The notes under the pieces were generated by a model, which was not told the origin of the DNA, ran no database searches, and saw only the letters and a list, made by a program, of their open reading frames with translations. From NCBI RefSeq assembly GCF_041276405.1, contig NZ_JBGGGT010000002.1, positions 1,215,001 through 1,279,000 of the forward strand: a stretch of 64,000 bases of DNA, read 5' to 3'. The stretch's first letter is position 1. Each line of letters opens with the position of its first letter. Shown here piece after piece: positions 44,188 to 55,995 of the stretch. The DNA comes from Microvirga sp. TS319 (GTDB taxonomy: Bacteria; Pseudomonadota; Alphaproteobacteria; Rhizobiales; Beijerinckiaceae). The position numbers and the translations under genes are program-made.

Positions 44188-45951
44188 GTGTTGCATGAGA
44201 CTCAACCCGAACTGAAGGCCAGGAGCCCTCTGCCCAAGAGGGGTATCCTCTTCTATGCGCGCGAGCTGTTCCGGTTGCGCCTCGACAAGAGTACGTCCCG
44301 TGTGAGCTTGGCGGCAATCTGCTTCGCCGTGCTCTTCAGCGTCATTGCCGGCCGGCTCGTGCAGCTCGCCGTCACGAGCGAGACCGCGAGCGAGTTCCGC
44401 CGCGCGGCTTCCTCCGAGATTTCCGCGGCTCGTCCGGACATCGTTGACCGCAACGGCGAAATCCTTGCCACCGACGTGAGGATGGTGTCCGTCTTCGCGG
44501 AGCCGCGCAACATCATCGACAAGGACGAGGCGGTGGAGCTGATCACCGCGGTGCTGCCGGACCTCAACGCTTCGGAATTGCGGGACAAGCTCAGCACGAA
44601 GAAGGGTTTCGTGTGGGTGAAGCGCGAAATCACGCCGCGTCAGCAGGCGGAGGTGCACCGTCTCGGCATTCCGGGTATCGGCTTCCTGCCGGAGAACAAG
44701 CGCGTCTATCCCAATGCCGAGGCGGCGGCCCATGTGCTGGGCTTCGCCAACGTGGACAATGTGGGCATTGCAGGCATCGAGAAATATATCGACAGCATGG
44801 GCCTGCAGGACCTCAACGGCGCGGGTTTCAACATCTCCGCCGCCGACCTGAAACCCGTGCAGCTCTCCATCGATCTTCGCGTGCAGCATGCATTGCGCGA
44901 CGAGCTGATGAAGGGCATGACGAAGTTCAAGGCGAAAGCCACTGCCGGCGTCGTCATGGACGTGAACACCGGCGAGGTCCTCGCCCTCGTGTCGCTGCCC
45001 GATTACGATCCCAACAACCCCGTCGACGCGCTCGACAAGGATCGCATCAACCGCATCAATGTCGGCGTGTTCGAGATGGGATCGACCTTCAAGGCGCTCA
45101 CCGTCGCCATGGCGCTCGATTCCGGCAAGTACAACATCAACTCGACGCTGGATGCCCGCTCGGGACTTCGCTACGGCAAATTCACCATCGGCGACTATCA
45201 CGCCACGCACCGCGTGCTCACGGTGCCGGAGGTGTTCATCCACTCGTCGAACATCGGAACGGCCCGCATGGCGCTCGGCATCGGCGTCGATGGCCACAAG
45301 GCCTTCCTGCGCAAGATGGGCCAGCTCACGCGCCTCGAGACGGAACTGCCGGAGAGCGCCCTGCCGATCATCCCGCCTCGCTGGGGCGAACTCAACACCA
45401 TGACCATCGCGTTCGGTCACGGCCTTGCCGTCGCGCCCCTTCAGGCGCTCATGGCGGTCGGCGCCCTCGTGAATGGCGGCGTGCTCATCAAGCCGTCATT
45501 CCTGAAGCGTGACGAGGCGGCCGCCCGACAGGACGCCCTGCAGGTCATCAGGCCCGAGACCAGCGAAGCCATGCGCTATGTGATGCGCCTCAACGCATCG
45601 AATCCGGCAGGCTCCGCGGGATCGGCGGCCATTGCGGGCTTCTATGTCGGCGGCAAGACCGGAACGGCGGAAAAAGTCATCAACGGCCGCTACTCCAAGA
45701 ACAAGAACTTCACCACATTCACGGCCGTGGTTCCCGCCGACAAGCCCAAATACGTGTTCCTGACCATCATGGACGAACCGCAGGCGATCGAGGGTACCTA
45801 CGGTTTCTCGACGGCGGGCTGGAACGCCGGACCCGTGACGGGCAATGTCATCGAGCGCGTTGCGCCGCTCCTCGGCATTCCACCCCGCTTCGAGCCGCCT
45901 GCTCAACCTTTCCCACTCATGTCGCGTCTCAATGCCTGGGGCGTCCGGTGA
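44188..45951 (+). CDS. ftsI: Peptidoglycan D,D-transpeptidase FtsI (PBP3)
   Basis: 587-residue septal transpeptidase. One N-terminal membrane helix (about 40-60), a dimerisation domain (about 75-240), then a penicillin-binding domain with Ser299-Thr-Phe-Lys302 (GSTFK), SSN (353-355) and KTGT (490-493). GTG 44188 is chosen as the first start after the ftsL stop. The stop overlaps murE. It crosslinks wall material at the division site with FtsW. Confidence 0.95.
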   Translation: MLHETQPELKARSPLPKRGILFYARELFRLRLDKSTSRVSLAAICFAVLFSVIAGRLVQLAVTSETASEFRRAASSEISAARPDIVDRNGEILATDVRMVSVFAEPRNIIDKDEAVELITAVLPDLNASELRDKLSTKKGFVWVKREITPRQQAEVHRLGIPGIGFLPENKRVYPNAEAAAHVLGFANVDNVGIAGIEKYIDSMGLQDLNGAGFNISAADLKPVQLSIDLRVQHALRDELMKGMTKFKAKATAGVVMDVNTGEVLALVSLPDYDPNNPVDALDKDRINRINVGVFEMGSTFKALTVAMALDSGKYNINSTLDARSGLRYGKFTIGDYHATHRVLTVPEVFIHSSNIGTARMALGIGVDGHKAFLRKMGQLTRLETELPESALPIIPPRWGELNTMTIAFGHGLAVAPLQALMAVGALVNGGVLIKPSFLKRDEAAARQDALQVIRPETSEAMRYVMRLNASNPAGSAGSAAIAGFYVGGKTGTAEKVINGRYSKNKNFTTFTAVVPADKPKYVFLTIMDEPQAIEGTYGFSTAGWNAGPVTGNVIERVAPLLGIPPRFEPPAQPFPLMSRLNAWGVR

Positions 45952-47417
45952 CCATGACGAACACATTTCAACTGAGCGATCTGCTTCCGGAAACCAAAGG
46001 GCTCCCGGAAGCATCTTTGTCTGTGGCCGGACTTGCCTCCGACAGCCGCAAGGTAGGGGCAGGCAGCGTCTTCTTCGCGGTGCCGGGCACGAAAGTGGAC
46101 GGCATGAGCTTCGTGCCGCAGGCGGCGGCTTCCGGCGCGATCGCCATCGTCGGGGAGGCGGAGCGCCCGGCCGATCTGCCGGGCCATGTCGCCTATGTCC
46201 AGGTCGACGATGTGCGAAAGGCACTTGCTCTGGCTGCATCGCGCTTTTATCCGCAGCAGCCTGAGACAGTCGTCGCCGTTACGGGTACGAGCGGCAAAAG
46301 CTCCGTGGCGGATTTCACGCGCCAGCTCTTCGCTGTTCTGGGATATAAATCCGCGAGCCTCGGCACTCTCGGCGTGATCACCTCGGACGGCGCCGCCTAT
46401 GGCTCGCTCACGACGCCCGATCCAATCTCGCTGCATCAGACGCTCGACACGCTGGCGAGAGACGGTGTCACGCGTCTCGCCATGGAGGCATCGTCGCACG
46501 GGATCGATCAGCGCCGCCTCGATGGCGTGCGCCTGAGCGCAGCCGGGTTCACCAATCTCGGTCGCGATCATCTCGATTACCACAATACCACCGAGGCCTA
46601 TGCGGCCGCGAAGCTGCGCCTGTTCGACACGCTCCTGCCCGCCGATGCGCCGGCCGTCATCAATGCGGACGGCCCCTATGCGGAAGTCTTCCGGCAGGGT
46701 GTCGGCAGCCGCGGCCTGACGATGGTCACCACCGGAAGCAGCGGCGAGACGCTCCGGCTTGTCGATGCGCGGCCGGAAGGCTTCAAGCAGGCGCTGACCG
46801 TCGAGGCGTTCGGCAAGACGTTTGAAACGGGCCTGCCGCTTCTCGGGGCGTTCCAGATCGAGAACGCGCTCGTGGCGGCTGGTCTCGTGCTGTCCGTCGA
46901 GGGCGAGGACCGGGCAGCCGAGGTGTTCGAGGGCTTCAAGACCCTGAAGGGCGTTTCCGGCCGCCTGGAGCAGGTGGGCGAAGTGGACGGCGCCATCTGC
47001 ATCGTCGATTACGCGCACAAGCCCGATGCGCTGGCCCATGTGCTCGATGCGCTGCGCCCGTTTGCCAAAGGGCGGCTCGTCTGCATCGTCGGCTGCGGCG
47101 GAGATCGTGATCGGGGCAAACGTCCGCTCATGGGGCGCATCGCCGCCGACAAGGCGGATATTGTCATCGTGACGGACGATAATCCTCGCTCGGAAGACCC
47201 GGCTGCGATCCGCGCCGAGGTGCTCAAAGGGGCTCCCGGCGCCCGCGAAATCGGCGACAGGGCTCTGGCCATCCGCACGGCCGTGAAGGAGCTCCGGAAC
47301 GGCGATATTCTGGTCGTTGCGGGCAAAGGTCATGAAACGGGCCAAATCATCGGCGACCGGACCCTGCCGTTCTCGGATCACGACGAGGTCCGGGCGGCAA
47401 TCGCGGAGAGGCATTGA
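45948..47417 (+). CDS. murE: UDP-N-acetylmuramoyl-tripeptide synthetase (meso-diaminopimelate-adding)
   Basis: 489-residue Mur ligase that adds the third peptide residue. It has the ATP motif TGTSGKSSVADF and DNPRSEDP, the DNPR motif marking meso-diaminopimelate specificity. GTG 45948 overlaps the ftsI TGA (GTGA) and sits six bases after GGGG; ATG 45954 is the alternative. It ends one base into the murF ATG. Confidence 0.95.
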   Translation: MTMTNTFQLSDLLPETKGLPEASLSVAGLASDSRKVGAGSVFFAVPGTKVDGMSFVPQAAASGAIAIVGEAERPADLPGHVAYVQVDDVRKALALAASRFYPQQPETVVAVTGTSGKSSVADFTRQLFAVLGYKSASLGTLGVITSDGAAYGSLTTPDPISLHQTLDTLARDGVTRLAMEASSHGIDQRRLDGVRLSAAGFTNLGRDHLDYHNTTEAYAAAKLRLFDTLLPADAPAVINADGPYAEVFRQGVGSRGLTMVTTGSSGETLRLVDARPEGFKQALTVEAFGKTFETGLPLLGAFQIENALVAAGLVLSVEGEDRAAEVFEGFKTLKGVSGRLEQVGEVDGAICIVDYAHKPDALAHVLDALRPFAKGRLVCIVGCGGDRDRGKRPLMGRIAADKADIVIVTDDNPRSEDPAAIRAEVLKGAPGAREIGDRALAIRTAVKELRNGDILVVAGKGHETGQIIGDRTLPFSDHDEVRAAIAERH

Positions 47418-48847
47418 TGAATTCGCCCTTGTGGACCTTGGATGAGATTGCGGCCGCCACCGGCGCTCGCATCGGCAGCGGCTTCCGGCAGGCGTCGGGC
47501 GCCTCCATCGACACGCGCACGCTGGAGCCGGGCGATCTCTATTTCGCCATCAAGGGCGATGTGCATGACGGCCACGATTTCGTGCCCGCCGCGCTGGAGA
47601 AGGGCGCCTCCGCTGCTGTCGTATCCGACGAGAAGGCTCCCGGCCTCCCGTCCGACAAGCTCATCGTCGTGCCCGACGTGCTGGAGGCCATGCGTCAGAT
47701 GGGGTGCGCGGCCCGCAGGCGCACGGAGGCCCGCATCGTCGCGATCACCGGTTCCGTCGGAAAGACCGGGACGAAGGAGGCCATGCGCCTCGCATTGTCG
47801 CGCCAGGGCGCAACACACGCATCGGTCGCCTCCTATAACAACCATTGGGGCGTGCCGCTCACCCTGTCGCGCATGCCGCGCGAAACCGCGTTCGGCGTGT
47901 TCGAGATCGGCATGAATCATGCCTACGAAATCCTGCCGCTCACCGCGATGGTTCGTCCCCACGTCGCCGTGATCACCACCATCGAGCCGGTCCATATCGA
48001 GTTCTTCCCGTCGCTCTGGGGCATCGCCGATGCCAAGGGCGAGATCTTTTCAGGTTTGGAGCCAGGCGGAACGGCCGTCGTCAGCCGGGACAGCCCCTAC
48101 TTCGAGCGCGTGAAGGCGCATGCGCTTGCCTCTGCGGCGGGTCGCGTCGTCTCCTTCGGCGAACATGAGAGTGCCGATATCCGCGCCGAGCGGATCATCG
48201 TGAAGCCCGATCAATCGATCGTCGAGGCGCGCGTCTTCGGACAGCTCGTCACCTACCGGATCGGAACGGCGGGACGCCACATCGCCCTCAATTCCCTGAG
48301 CGTCCTCGCCGCCTGTCATGCCCTTGGCGCGGATCTCGCGCAGGTCGCGCTATCCTTCGCCGGACTGAAGCCGCCGGTCGGCCGTGGCGAGCGGACGATG
48401 CTCGCCTTGGGCGAGGAGGACGTGCTTCTCATCGACGAGAGCTACAACGCCAACCCCGCCTCCATGCGCGCCGCGCTCGCCAATCTCGGAGCGGTGGAGC
48501 TGGGCCGCCATGCCCGGCGCATCGCCGTTCTGGGAGATATGAAGGAACTGGGCGAGACGGGCCCGCGCCTTCACGAAGACCTTGCTGATGTCATCGAAGC
48601 CAACGGGATCGATCTCGTCTTCGCGGCCGGACCGCTGATGAAGAACCTCGTGGACCGCCTGCCGAAGGCGAAGGTCGCGATGCATACGGAGACCTCCGCC
48701 GGGCTCATCGACGCGGTCTGCGCGGCGGTTCGTCCCGGCGATGCCGTGATGGTCAAGGGATCGCTCAGCATGAAGATGGCCCCGATCGTCAAGGCGCTGA
48801 AAGAACGTTACGGCGCAGGCCCGGCTGCCTCCGCGCTGAAAGGATGA
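47417..48847 (+). CDS. murF: UDP-N-acetylmuramoyl-tripeptide--D-alanyl-D-alanine ligase
   Basis: 476-residue Mur ligase adding D-Ala-D-Ala. It shows [19 protein letters not shown], the mid-domain [11 protein letters not shown] and the C-terminal [18 protein letters not shown] block. The ATG at 47417 overlaps the murE TGA by one base; a TTG just before it is less likely. It uses the dipeptide made by Ddl, encoded further along the same cluster. Confidence 0.95.
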   Translation: MNSPLWTLDEIAAATGARIGSGFRQASGASIDTRTLEPGDLYFAIKGDVHDGHDFVPAALEKGASAAVVSDEKAPGLPSDKLIVVPDVLEAMRQMGCAARRRTEARIVAITGSVGKTGTKEAMRLALSRQGATHASVASYNNHWGVPLTLSRMPRETAFGVFEIGMNHAYEILPLTAMVRPHVAVITTIEPVHIEFFPSLWGIADAKGEIFSGLEPGGTAVVSRDSPYFERVKAHALASAAGRVVSFGEHESADIRAERIIVKPDQSIVEARVFGQLVTYRIGTAGRHIALNSLSVLAACHALGADLAQVALSFAGLKPPVGRGERTMLALGEEDVLLIDESYNANPASMRAALANLGAVELGRHARRIAVLGDMKELGETGPRLHEDLADVIEANGIDLVFAAGPLMKNLVDRLPKAKVAMHTETSAGLIDAVCAAVRPGDAVMVKGSLSMKMAPIVKALKERYGAGPAASALKG

Positions 48848-48854
48848 AGACCCC

Positions 48855-49940
48855 ATGTTGACCTGGTTGGCTGAGCTCAGCCCCTATATCAGCCCCTTCA
48901 ATATCTTCCGCTACATCACGTTCCGCACCGGTGGCGCAACCGCGACCGCAATGCTCTTCGTGTTCCTGTTCGGTCCGTCGATCATCTCGCTCTTACGTGT
49001 GCGCCAGGGGAAGGGACAGCCGATCCGCGAGGACGGGCCGCAATCGCATCTGCTGACGAAGCGCGGCACGCCGACCATGGGCGGATTGATGATCATGGCG
49101 GGCGTGCTGGTCTCGACGCTTCTGTGGGCCAATCTCGCCAACCCGTATGTCTGGATCGTGCTCTTCGTCACGGTGGGCTTCGGGGCGATCGGCTTCTACG
49201 ACGATTACCTGAAGGTCACGAAGCAGTCGCACAAGGGCTTTTCGGGCAAATCCCGCCTCGCCATCGAGGCGATCATCGCGGCCGTCGCCTGCATCGCCAT
49301 CTCGTACGTGGAGGCCCCCGGCCTCGCGAACAAGCTCGCTTTGCCCTTCTCGAAGGACCTGATCTTCAATCTCGGCTGGTTCTACGTCGTCTTCGCGGGC
49401 TTCGTGATCGTCGGCGCAGGCAATGCGGTGAACATCACCGACGGCCTCGACGGTCTGGCCATCGTGCCGGTGATGATCGCGGCGGGCACCTTCGGATTTA
49501 TCGCATATCTCGCCGGCAACGCGGTCTTCGCCAATTACCTGCAGATCCACTTCGTGCCCGGCACCGGCGAACTCGCCGTCATCTGCGGCGCCTTGATCGG
49601 CGCGGGCATCGGTTTTCTCTGGTTCAACGCGCCGCCCGCGCAGATCTTCATGGGCGACACGGGATCGCTTGCTCTCGGCGGCCTTCTCGGCACCATCGCG
49701 GTCGCGACCAAGCACGAGATCGTCCTCGCCATCGTGGGCGGGCTCTTCGTTCTGGAGATCATGTCCGTCATCATCCAGGTCGCGTCGTTCAAGCTCACGG
49801 GCAAGCGCGTCTTCAAGATGGCGCCGATCCACCATCACTTCGAGCAGCTGGGCTGGACCGAGCCGCAGGTCGTGATCCGCTTTTGGATCATTGCCGTCGT
49901 GCTCGCCCTCGTCGGCCTCGCGACCCTCAAGCTTCGGTAG
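48855..49940 (+). CDS. mraY: Phospho-N-acetylmuramoyl-pentapeptide-transferase
   Basis: 361-residue, roughly ten-helix membrane enzyme that makes lipid I. Conserved loops are visible: [45 protein letters not shown] and [11 protein letters not shown], with the HHHFE site in [12 protein letters not shown]. It begins seven bases after murF with GGATGAAGA just upstream. Confidence 0.96.
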   Translation: MLTWLAELSPYISPFNIFRYITFRTGGATATAMLFVFLFGPSIISLLRVRQGKGQPIREDGPQSHLLTKRGTPTMGGLMIMAGVLVSTLLWANLANPYVWIVLFVTVGFGAIGFYDDYLKVTKQSHKGFSGKSRLAIEAIIAAVACIAISYVEAPGLANKLALPFSKDLIFNLGWFYVVFAGFVIVGAGNAVNITDGLDGLAIVPVMIAAGTFGFIAYLAGNAVFANYLQIHFVPGTGELAVICGALIGAGIGFLWFNAPPAQIFMGDTGSLALGGLLGTIAVATKHEIVLAIVGGLFVLEIMSVIIQVASFKLTGKRVFKMAPIHHHFEQLGWTEPQVVIRFWIIAVVLALVGLATLKLR

Positions 49941-49944
49941 GCGA

Positions 49945-51336
49945 ATGACACCCGTCACGACATTTTCCGGCAGGACAGTCGCACTCTTCGGGCTTGGAGG
50001 ATCGGGGCTCGCAACGGCGCTTGCCTTGAAGGAAGGCGGAGCCCGCATCATCGCGTGGGACGACAATCCGGCGAAGGTGGCGGAGGCCGCTTCCAAAGGC
50101 ATCGAGACGGCCGACCTGCGCCAGATCGACTGGGCGCCGGTCTCGTCGCTCGTCCTTTCGCCGGGCGTGCCGCTCACTCATCCCGCGCCGCATTGGTCGG
50201 CCGATCTCGCGAAGGCTGCCGGTGTCGAGATTATCGGCGACATCGAGCTTTTCTGTCGCGAGCGCGCGAAGATCGCACCGAATGCCCCCTTCGTGGCGAT
50301 CACCGGAACCAACGGCAAGTCCACGACGACGGCGCTCGTCGCTCATATCCTGCGCGAGGCGAGCCGCGACGTGCAGATGGGCGGCAATATCGGAACAGCG
50401 ATCCTCTCGCTCGAGCCGCCGTCAGACAGCCGCGTCCATGTGATCGAGTGCTCCTCGTTCCAGATCGACCTCGCGCCGTCGCTGGCACCGATGATCGGCG
50501 TGCATCTCAACCTGTCCCCGGATCACATCGACCGGCACGGGACGATGGAGGACTATGCGGCGATCAAGGAACGGCTGGTGGCGAAGGCTGGCCTTGCCGT
50601 CATCGGCGTCGACGATCCGATGAGCCGCGCCATGGCCCGGCGCTGCCAGGAGAAGGGTGTGAACGTCGCCTTCGTGTCGGTCGAGCCGATCGAGGGGAAA
50701 GGCGTCTTCGCCGATGGCGAAACGCTCGTCGGGGTAACAGGGAGCGAGACCGCTCCACTGGCCGATCTGTCGGGCATCGGTTCGCTGCGGGGTGCGCACA
50801 ATGCGCAGAACGCGGCTGCGGCCGTCGCCGTCGCCTTGGCCTTGAACGTGCCACCGGAGCAGATCCGCTCCGGCCTCCATACGTTTCCCGGCCTTCCTCA
50901 CCGGATGGAAGAGGTCGGCCGGATCCGTGAAACGCTCTTCGTCAACGACTCGAAGGCCACCAACGCCGATTCCACCGAGAAGGCGCTCAAGTCCTTCGAC
51001 GACATTCTCTGGATCCTCGGCGGCAAGGCGAAGGAAGGCGGCATCGAGCCGCTCCGGCCCTACTTTCCAAAGATCCGCAAGGCCTATCTGATCGGCGCGG
51101 CGGCGGACGAATTCGCCGGAACGCTTGGTCGTGACGTTGCCTATACCCGAAGCGAGACGCTCGACAATGCGGTGGCTCAGGCGGCCGCGGATGCCGCCGC
51201 GGCGGATGGCACCATGGTCGTTCTCCTGTCTCCGGCCTGCGCGTCCTACGATCAGTTTCCGAACTACGAAGTGCGCGGCGATCATTTCCGCGAGTTGGTC
51301 CGGGCATTGCCGGACATTGAAGTCAAGGGGGCTTGA
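49945..51336 (+). CDS. murD: UDP-N-acetylmuramoyl-L-alanine--D-glutamate ligase
   Basis: 463-residue Mur ligase adding D-glutamate. It has the N-terminal Rossmann motif [20 protein letters not shown] loop [14 protein letters not shown] and C-terminal [17 protein letters not shown]. The ATG at 49945 lies four bases after the mraY stop; upstream codons of the open frame overlap mraY and lack conservation. Confidence 0.95.
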   Translation: MTPVTTFSGRTVALFGLGGSGLATALALKEGGARIIAWDDNPAKVAEAASKGIETADLRQIDWAPVSSLVLSPGVPLTHPAPHWSADLAKAAGVEIIGDIELFCRERAKIAPNAPFVAITGTNGKSTTTALVAHILREASRDVQMGGNIGTAILSLEPPSDSRVHVIECSSFQIDLAPSLAPMIGVHLNLSPDHIDRHGTMEDYAAIKERLVAKAGLAVIGVDDPMSRAMARRCQEKGVNVAFVSVEPIEGKGVFADGETLVGVTGSETAPLADLSGIGSLRGAHNAQNAAAAVAVALALNVPPEQIRSGLHTFPGLPHRMEEVGRIRETLFVNDSKATNADSTEKALKSFDDILWILGGKAKEGGIEPLRPYFPKIRKAYLIGAAADEFAGTLGRDVAYTRSETLDNAVAQAAADAAAADGTMVVLLSPACASYDQFPNYEVRGDHFRELVRALPDIEVKGA

Positions 51337-51338
51337 AG

Positions 51339-52481
51339 ATGGTATCGCGGGCGGAACGCTCGGCCTTCAGCGATTGGTGGTGGACCGTCGACCGGCTGCT
51401 GCTGGCGGCGCTCGCCATCCTCATGGTGGCGGGTCTCGTCTTTCTCATGGCAGGTGGACCGCCCGTCGCGGAGCGCCTGGGGCTTTCGACTTTCCACTTC
51501 GTGAGCCGCCAGGTGATGTTCCTGGTCCCGGCGCTTCTGATCCTGCTGCCGGTGTCGTTCCTGTCGCTGCGCCACATCCGGCGTCTGGCCTTGCTGGTCT
51601 ATGTGGGCGGCATGGCGATGATCATGCTGGCCTTCCAGTTCGGGCCCGAGATCAAGGGCGCACATCGGTGGATCATGATCGGTCCGCTCGGCGTTCAGCC
51701 GTCCGAATTCGTGAAGCCCGCCTTCGTCGTTCTCGCCGCGTGGGCGTTCTCCGAGGGGGCGCGGCGCAAGGACATGCCGGGCGCGCTGCTCGCGCTGATG
51801 ATCCTTCCGGCGACGATCATCCCGCTCATCCTCCAGCCCGATTTCGGGCAGACCATGCTGATCACCATCGTGTGGTGCGGCCTCTTCTTCGTCGCCGGTC
51901 TGCATTGGTTCTGGGTGATGGGCCTTGGCGGCGCGGGACTTGTCGGCATCGTGGCGGCTTACGAATTCCTGCCGCACGTGCGCGCCCGCATCGAACGGTT
52001 CCTCGACAAGGATTCCGGCGATACCTTCCAGGTCGACATGGCCATGGAATCCTTCTCGCGCGGCGGCTGGCTCGGCCGCGGGCCCGGCGAGGGAACCGTG
52101 AAGCGCATTCTGCCCGACGCGCATACCGACTTCATTTTCGCCGTGACGGCGGAAGAGTTCGGCATCATCGTGTGCCTCGGCCTGCTGCTGCTGTTCGGTT
52201 TCATCGTGCTGCGCGGCCTGATGCTCGCCCGCCGCAACGAGGACACCTTCTGCCGCCTTGCCGCCACGGGCCTCATCCTGATGTTCGGTCTCCAGGCGGC
52301 CATCAACATGATGGTGAATGTGCACCTCATGCCCGCCAAGGGCATGACGCTGCCGTTCATCTCCTATGGGGGCTCCTCGCTCATGTCCCTGGCGCTCGGC
52401 ATGGGCTTCCTCGTCGCGCTCACCCGCCGCCGACCACGGGCGGAAATGATGGAGCACTTCAATCAGGATTGGCAGCGGTGA
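51339..52481 (+). CDS. ftsW: Lipid II polymerase FtsW (SEDS family)
   Basis: 380-residue, ten-helix SEDS glycosyltransferase working with FtsI at the septum. Family segments include KGAHRWIMIGPLGVQPSEFVKPAFV, PDAHTDFIFAVTAEEFGI and LPFISYGGSSLM. The ATG at 51339 has AAGGGGG seven bases upstream; a TTG at 51333 overlaps murD but is less well placed. It overlaps murG by four bases. Confidence 0.95.
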   Translation: MVSRAERSAFSDWWWTVDRLLLAALAILMVAGLVFLMAGGPPVAERLGLSTFHFVSRQVMFLVPALLILLPVSFLSLRHIRRLALLVYVGGMAMIMLAFQFGPEIKGAHRWIMIGPLGVQPSEFVKPAFVVLAAWAFSEGARRKDMPGALLALMILPATIIPLILQPDFGQTMLITIVWCGLFFVAGLHWFWVMGLGGAGLVGIVAAYEFLPHVRARIERFLDKDSGDTFQVDMAMESFSRGGWLGRGPGEGTVKRILPDAHTDFIFAVTAEEFGIIVCLGLLLLFGFIVLRGLMLARRNEDTFCRLAATGLILMFGLQAAINMMVNVHLMPAKGMTLPFISYGGSSLMSLALGMGFLVALTRRRPRAEMMEHFNQDWQR

Positions 52482-53599
52482 CCGATAGGCCTCTTATCCT
52501 TCTGACCGCCGGCGGCACCGGCGGCCATCTCTTTCCGGCCGAGGCGCTCGCCAATGTGCTCAAGGCCTCCGGCTGCGGGGTGGCGCTCGCGACGGACAAG
52601 CGCGCGAACGCCTATGCGGGCTCCTTCCCGGCGGACGAGATCGTCGAGATTCCTGCCGCGACCCCTTCCGGCCGTTCCGTGCCGAAGATGGCGAAGGCGG
52701 CGCTGCTGCTCGCCCAGGGGACGCTGAAGGCCATGGCGGTGATCCGCCGCCTGAGGCCGGATGCGGTCGTGGGCTTCGGCGGCTATCCCACCGTGCCGCC
52801 AGTCGTTGCCGCATCGCTCCTCAAGGTGCCTACGGTCATCCACGAGGCCAATGGCGTGATGGGCCGCGCCAACCGTCTGCTCGCGCGCCGCTCCTCGCTG
52901 ATCGCGACAGGCTTTTCCAACACCAAGGGCGTGCCGGCGACAAAGCCCGGTCGGATCATCCACACCGGGAACCCGGTCCGTCCAGCCGTGATCGAGGCGG
53001 CCAGGCAGCCCTATGCCGCCCTTGAGCCCAACGGAAAGATGCGCCTTCTCGTCGTCGGCGGCAGCCAGGGCGCGCGGGTGATGAGCGATGTCGTGCCGCC
53101 TGCAATCGAACTCCTGCCCCAGGAGACGCGGAACCGCCTCGTCATCACCCAGCAGGCGAGGGGAGAGGACCTGGAGCGGGTGCGAGCCCATTACCGGAAC
53201 CTCGATGTGGAATTCGAGGCCGAGCCCTTCTTCACGGATCTGCCGAGGCGCCTCGGCGAAGCGCATCTTGTCATTGCCCGTTCCGGCGCCTCGACGGTCG
53301 CGGAACTGGCGGCGATCGGCCGTCCTTCGCTCCTCGTGCCCCTGCCGGGCTCTCTCGATCAGGACCAGGCCGCCAACGCCAGAACCCTCGGAGATATCGG
53401 CGGCGCCATCGTTTGCCCACAAACGGAATTCACCCCTGAACGCCTGGCGAGCGAGATACGCTCCATCTTTCAAGAGCCTGAACGCTTGACCAAAGCCGCC
53501 GCCGCCGCACATAGCGCCAGCATCACGGACGCGGCCGAGCGTCTGGCCCATGCTGTCCTCAACCTGATTCATCTCAACAAGAACGGAACGTCTTCATGA
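52478..53599 (+). CDS. murG: Lipid II synthase MurG
   Basis: 373-residue GT28 glycosyltransferase that adds GlcNAc to lipid I at the inner membrane. It has [45 protein letters not shown] and the C-terminal [38 protein letters not shown] 52478 overlaps the ftsW stop (GTGA). Upstream in-frame codons lie inside ftsW and are not part of the protein. Confidence 0.95.
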   Translation: MTDRPLILLTAGGTGGHLFPAEALANVLKASGCGVALATDKRANAYAGSFPADEIVEIPAATPSGRSVPKMAKAALLLAQGTLKAMAVIRRLRPDAVVGFGGYPTVPPVVAASLLKVPTVIHEANGVMGRANRLLARRSSLIATGFSNTKGVPATKPGRIIHTGNPVRPAVIEAARQPYAALEPNGKMRLLVVGGSQGARVMSDVVPPAIELLPQETRNRLVITQQARGEDLERVRAHYRNLDVEFEAEPFFTDLPRRLGEAHLVIARSGASTVAELAAIGRPSLLVPLPGSLDQDQAANARTLGDIGGAIVCPQTEFTPERLASEIRSIFQEPERLTKAAAAAHSASITDAAERLAHAVLNLIHLNKNGTSS

Positions 53600-55011
53600 A
53601 ACTGCCGCCGAAGCTAGGCCCCATTCATTTCATCGGTATCGGCGGCATCGGCATGTCGGGCATCGCCGAGGTCATGCACAATCTGGGCTACACGGTTCAG
53701 GGTTCCGACGCGGCCGACAACTACAACGTGAAACGCTTGGCCGACAAGGGAATCAAGACTTTCATCGGCCACAAGGCCGAGAACGTGGACGATGCCGAGA
53801 TCGTCGTGGTTTCCACCGCGATCAAGCGCGACAACCCGGAACTCGTCGTCGCCCGCGAAAAGCGCCTGCCGGTCGTTCGCCGCGCGGAAATGCTCGCCGA
53901 GCTCATGCGCTTCAAGTCCTGCGTCGCGGTGGCCGGAACCCATGGCAAGACCACCACGACTTCGCTCGTCGCGACGCTTCTCGATGCGGGCGGCCTCGAT
54001 CCGACGGTCATCAACGGCGGCATCATCAACGCCTACGGCACCAATGCCCGCATGGGCGACGGCCAGTGGATGGTGGTCGAGGCGGACGAATCGGACGGCA
54101 CCTTCCTGAAGCTCCCGGCCGATGTCGCCATCGTGACCAATATCGACGCCGAGCATCTCGATCATTTCGGCACCTATGACGCGATCAAGGACGCCTTTCG
54201 CTCCTTCATCGATTCGATCCCCTTCTACGGTTTCGCCGTGATGTGCATCGACCATCCGACCGTGCAGGATCTGGTCGGCCGCATCGAGGATCGCCGCATC
54301 ATCACCTATGGCGAGAACCCGCAGGCGGACGTGCGCCTGATGGACGTGGATTCGCGTGGCGGCCAGAACCACTTCCGTGTGATGATCCGCGATCGCCGCC
54401 CCGGATTCCGCCTCGAGCTCGAAGACCTGGTTCTGCCGATGCCCGGCGCCCACAACGCGCTCAACGCCACTGCGGCCATTGCCGTCGCGCATGAACTCGG
54501 CGTCTCGCCGGAGGCGATCCGCAAGGCACTTGCAGGGTTCGGCGGCGTGAAGCGCCGCTTCACCCGCACCGGTGAATGGAACGGCGTTACCGTGTTCGAT
54601 GATTACGGCCACCATCCCATCGAGATCGCGGCGGTGCTGAAAGCCGCTCGGGCATCGACAGAAGGCCAGGTGATCGCCGTGGTGCAGCCGCACCGCTATT
54701 CGCGCCTGTCGTCGCTGTTCGATCAGTTCTGCACCTGCTTCAACGATGCGGATTCCGTCATCGTCGCGCCGGTCTATGCGGCGGGCGAGCAGCCGATTCC
54801 GGGAGCCGACCGCGATGGGCTCGTCTCCGGCCTGAAGGCACGCGGCCATCGCAACGCGATGGCGCTCGAAAAGACGGAGGATCTCGCCGGTCTCATCAAA
54901 GGCATTGCGAAACCGGGGGATTACGTCCTCTGCCTCGGCGCCGGCAACATCACCCAATGGGCCTATGCGCTCCCGGGCGAACTCGAAGCGCTCGGCGAGA
55001 AGGCCGCTTGA
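53596..55011 (+). CDS. murC: UDP-N-acetylmuramate--L-alanine ligase
   Basis: 471-residue Mur ligase catalysing the first peptide addition. It shows [25 protein letters not shown] loop [23 protein letters not shown] and [10 protein letters not shown]. It overlaps murG by four bases (ATGA) and murB by one. Confidence 0.96.
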   Translation: MKLPPKLGPIHFIGIGGIGMSGIAEVMHNLGYTVQGSDAADNYNVKRLADKGIKTFIGHKAENVDDAEIVVVSTAIKRDNPELVVAREKRLPVVRRAEMLAELMRFKSCVAVAGTHGKTTTTSLVATLLDAGGLDPTVINGGIINAYGTNARMGDGQWMVVEADESDGTFLKLPADVAIVTNIDAEHLDHFGTYDAIKDAFRSFIDSIPFYGFAVMCIDHPTVQDLVGRIEDRRIITYGENPQADVRLMDVDSRGGQNHFRVMIRDRRPGFRLELEDLVLPMPGAHNALNATAAIAVAHELGVSPEAIRKALAGFGGVKRRFTRTGEWNGVTVFDDYGHHPIEIAAVLKAARASTEGQVIAVVQPHRYSRLSSLFDQFCTCFNDADSVIVAPVYAAGEQPIPGADRDGLVSGLKARGHRNAMALEKTEDLAGLIKGIAKPGDYVLCLGAGNITQWAYALPGELEALGEKAA

Positions 55012-55931
55012 TGTTTGCCGACATCACTCCCGACCTGAAGGCGGCGATGCCGGAGCTGCGCGGCAGGTTGGAGGCCAATGCGCCGACCGCGCCACTTTCC
55101 TGGTTCCGTACCGGCGGTCCGGCCCAGGTCCTGTTCACGCCTGCAGATGAGGATGACCTCGCTTACTTCCTGCAGCGCCTCGACAGTCAGGTGCCGGTGC
55201 TCGTCGTGGGCCTCGGCTCCAATATGCTCATCCGTGATGGAGGATGGGAAGGAGTTGTCATCCGCCTCGGGAAGGGGTTCGCTGAGGTGACGGTAGAGGC
55301 CGATTGCCGTATTCGCGCCGGTGCTGCCGCTCCGGATGTCAAAGTTGCTCGCGCAGCGGCCGAAGCGGGGATTGCAGGCCTCTCGTTCCTGCGCGGCATT
55401 CCCGGCACGATCGGCGGGGCGCTGCGTATGAACGGCGGCGCTTACGGTGGAGAAGTCAGGGATTGTCTCCATTATGCGAGTGCTCTGACGCGGACGGGCG
55501 AAGCGATCGCTTTTCTTAACGAGCAGATGGGCTTCACCTATCGTCACTCGAAAGTGCCGGACGATGTAATCTTCACCGAAGCTGTGTTCAAGGGCCGCCC
55601 CGGGAACCCGGACGACATCCTGGCCGAGATGAATGCGATCACCGAGGCACGTTCTTCCACGCAGCCCGTCAATACGCGCACGGGCGGTTCGACCTTCAAG
55701 AACCCTCCCGGCCGGAAGGCCTGGGAGCTGGTCGACGCCGCCGGATGCCGCGGCCTGCGCATCGGTGACGCGCAGGTCTCCGAGATGCATTGCAACTTCC
55801 TGATCAACCATGGCTCGGCATCGGCGGCCGACATCGAGAACCTCGGAGAGGAGGTCCGCCGCCGGGTCCGCGACATGTCGGGCGTGGAGCTCGAATGGGA
55901 GATCAAGCGAGTCGGCCTCGGCCGGGCGTAA
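55011..55931 (+). CDS. murB: UDP-N-acetylenolpyruvoylglucosamine reductase
   Basis: 306-residue FAD enzyme (type I/IIa-like length) that reduces enolpyruvyl-GlcNAc to UDP-MurNAc. It has [49 protein letters not shown] and [27 protein letters not shown] 55011 overlaps the murC TGA by one base. A 64-base gap then separates it from ddl. Confidence 0.95.
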   Translation: MFADITPDLKAAMPELRGRLEANAPTAPLSWFRTGGPAQVLFTPADEDDLAYFLQRLDSQVPVLVVGLGSNMLIRDGGWEGVVIRLGKGFAEVTVEADCRIRAGAAAPDVKVARAAAEAGIAGLSFLRGIPGTIGGALRMNGGAYGGEVRDCLHYASALTRTGEAIAFLNEQMGFTYRHSKVPDDVIFTEAVFKGRPGNPDDILAEMNAITEARSSTQPVNTRTGGSTFKNPPGRKAWELVDAAGCRGLRIGDAQVSEMHCNFLINHGSASAADIENLGEEVRRRVRDMSGVELEWEIKRVGLGRA

Positions 55932-55995
55932 AACCGAATCACTTTGTTAACGCTCGGCTGGTTCACTGAAGCGGCTGCAGGCGAAGGAGCATGTC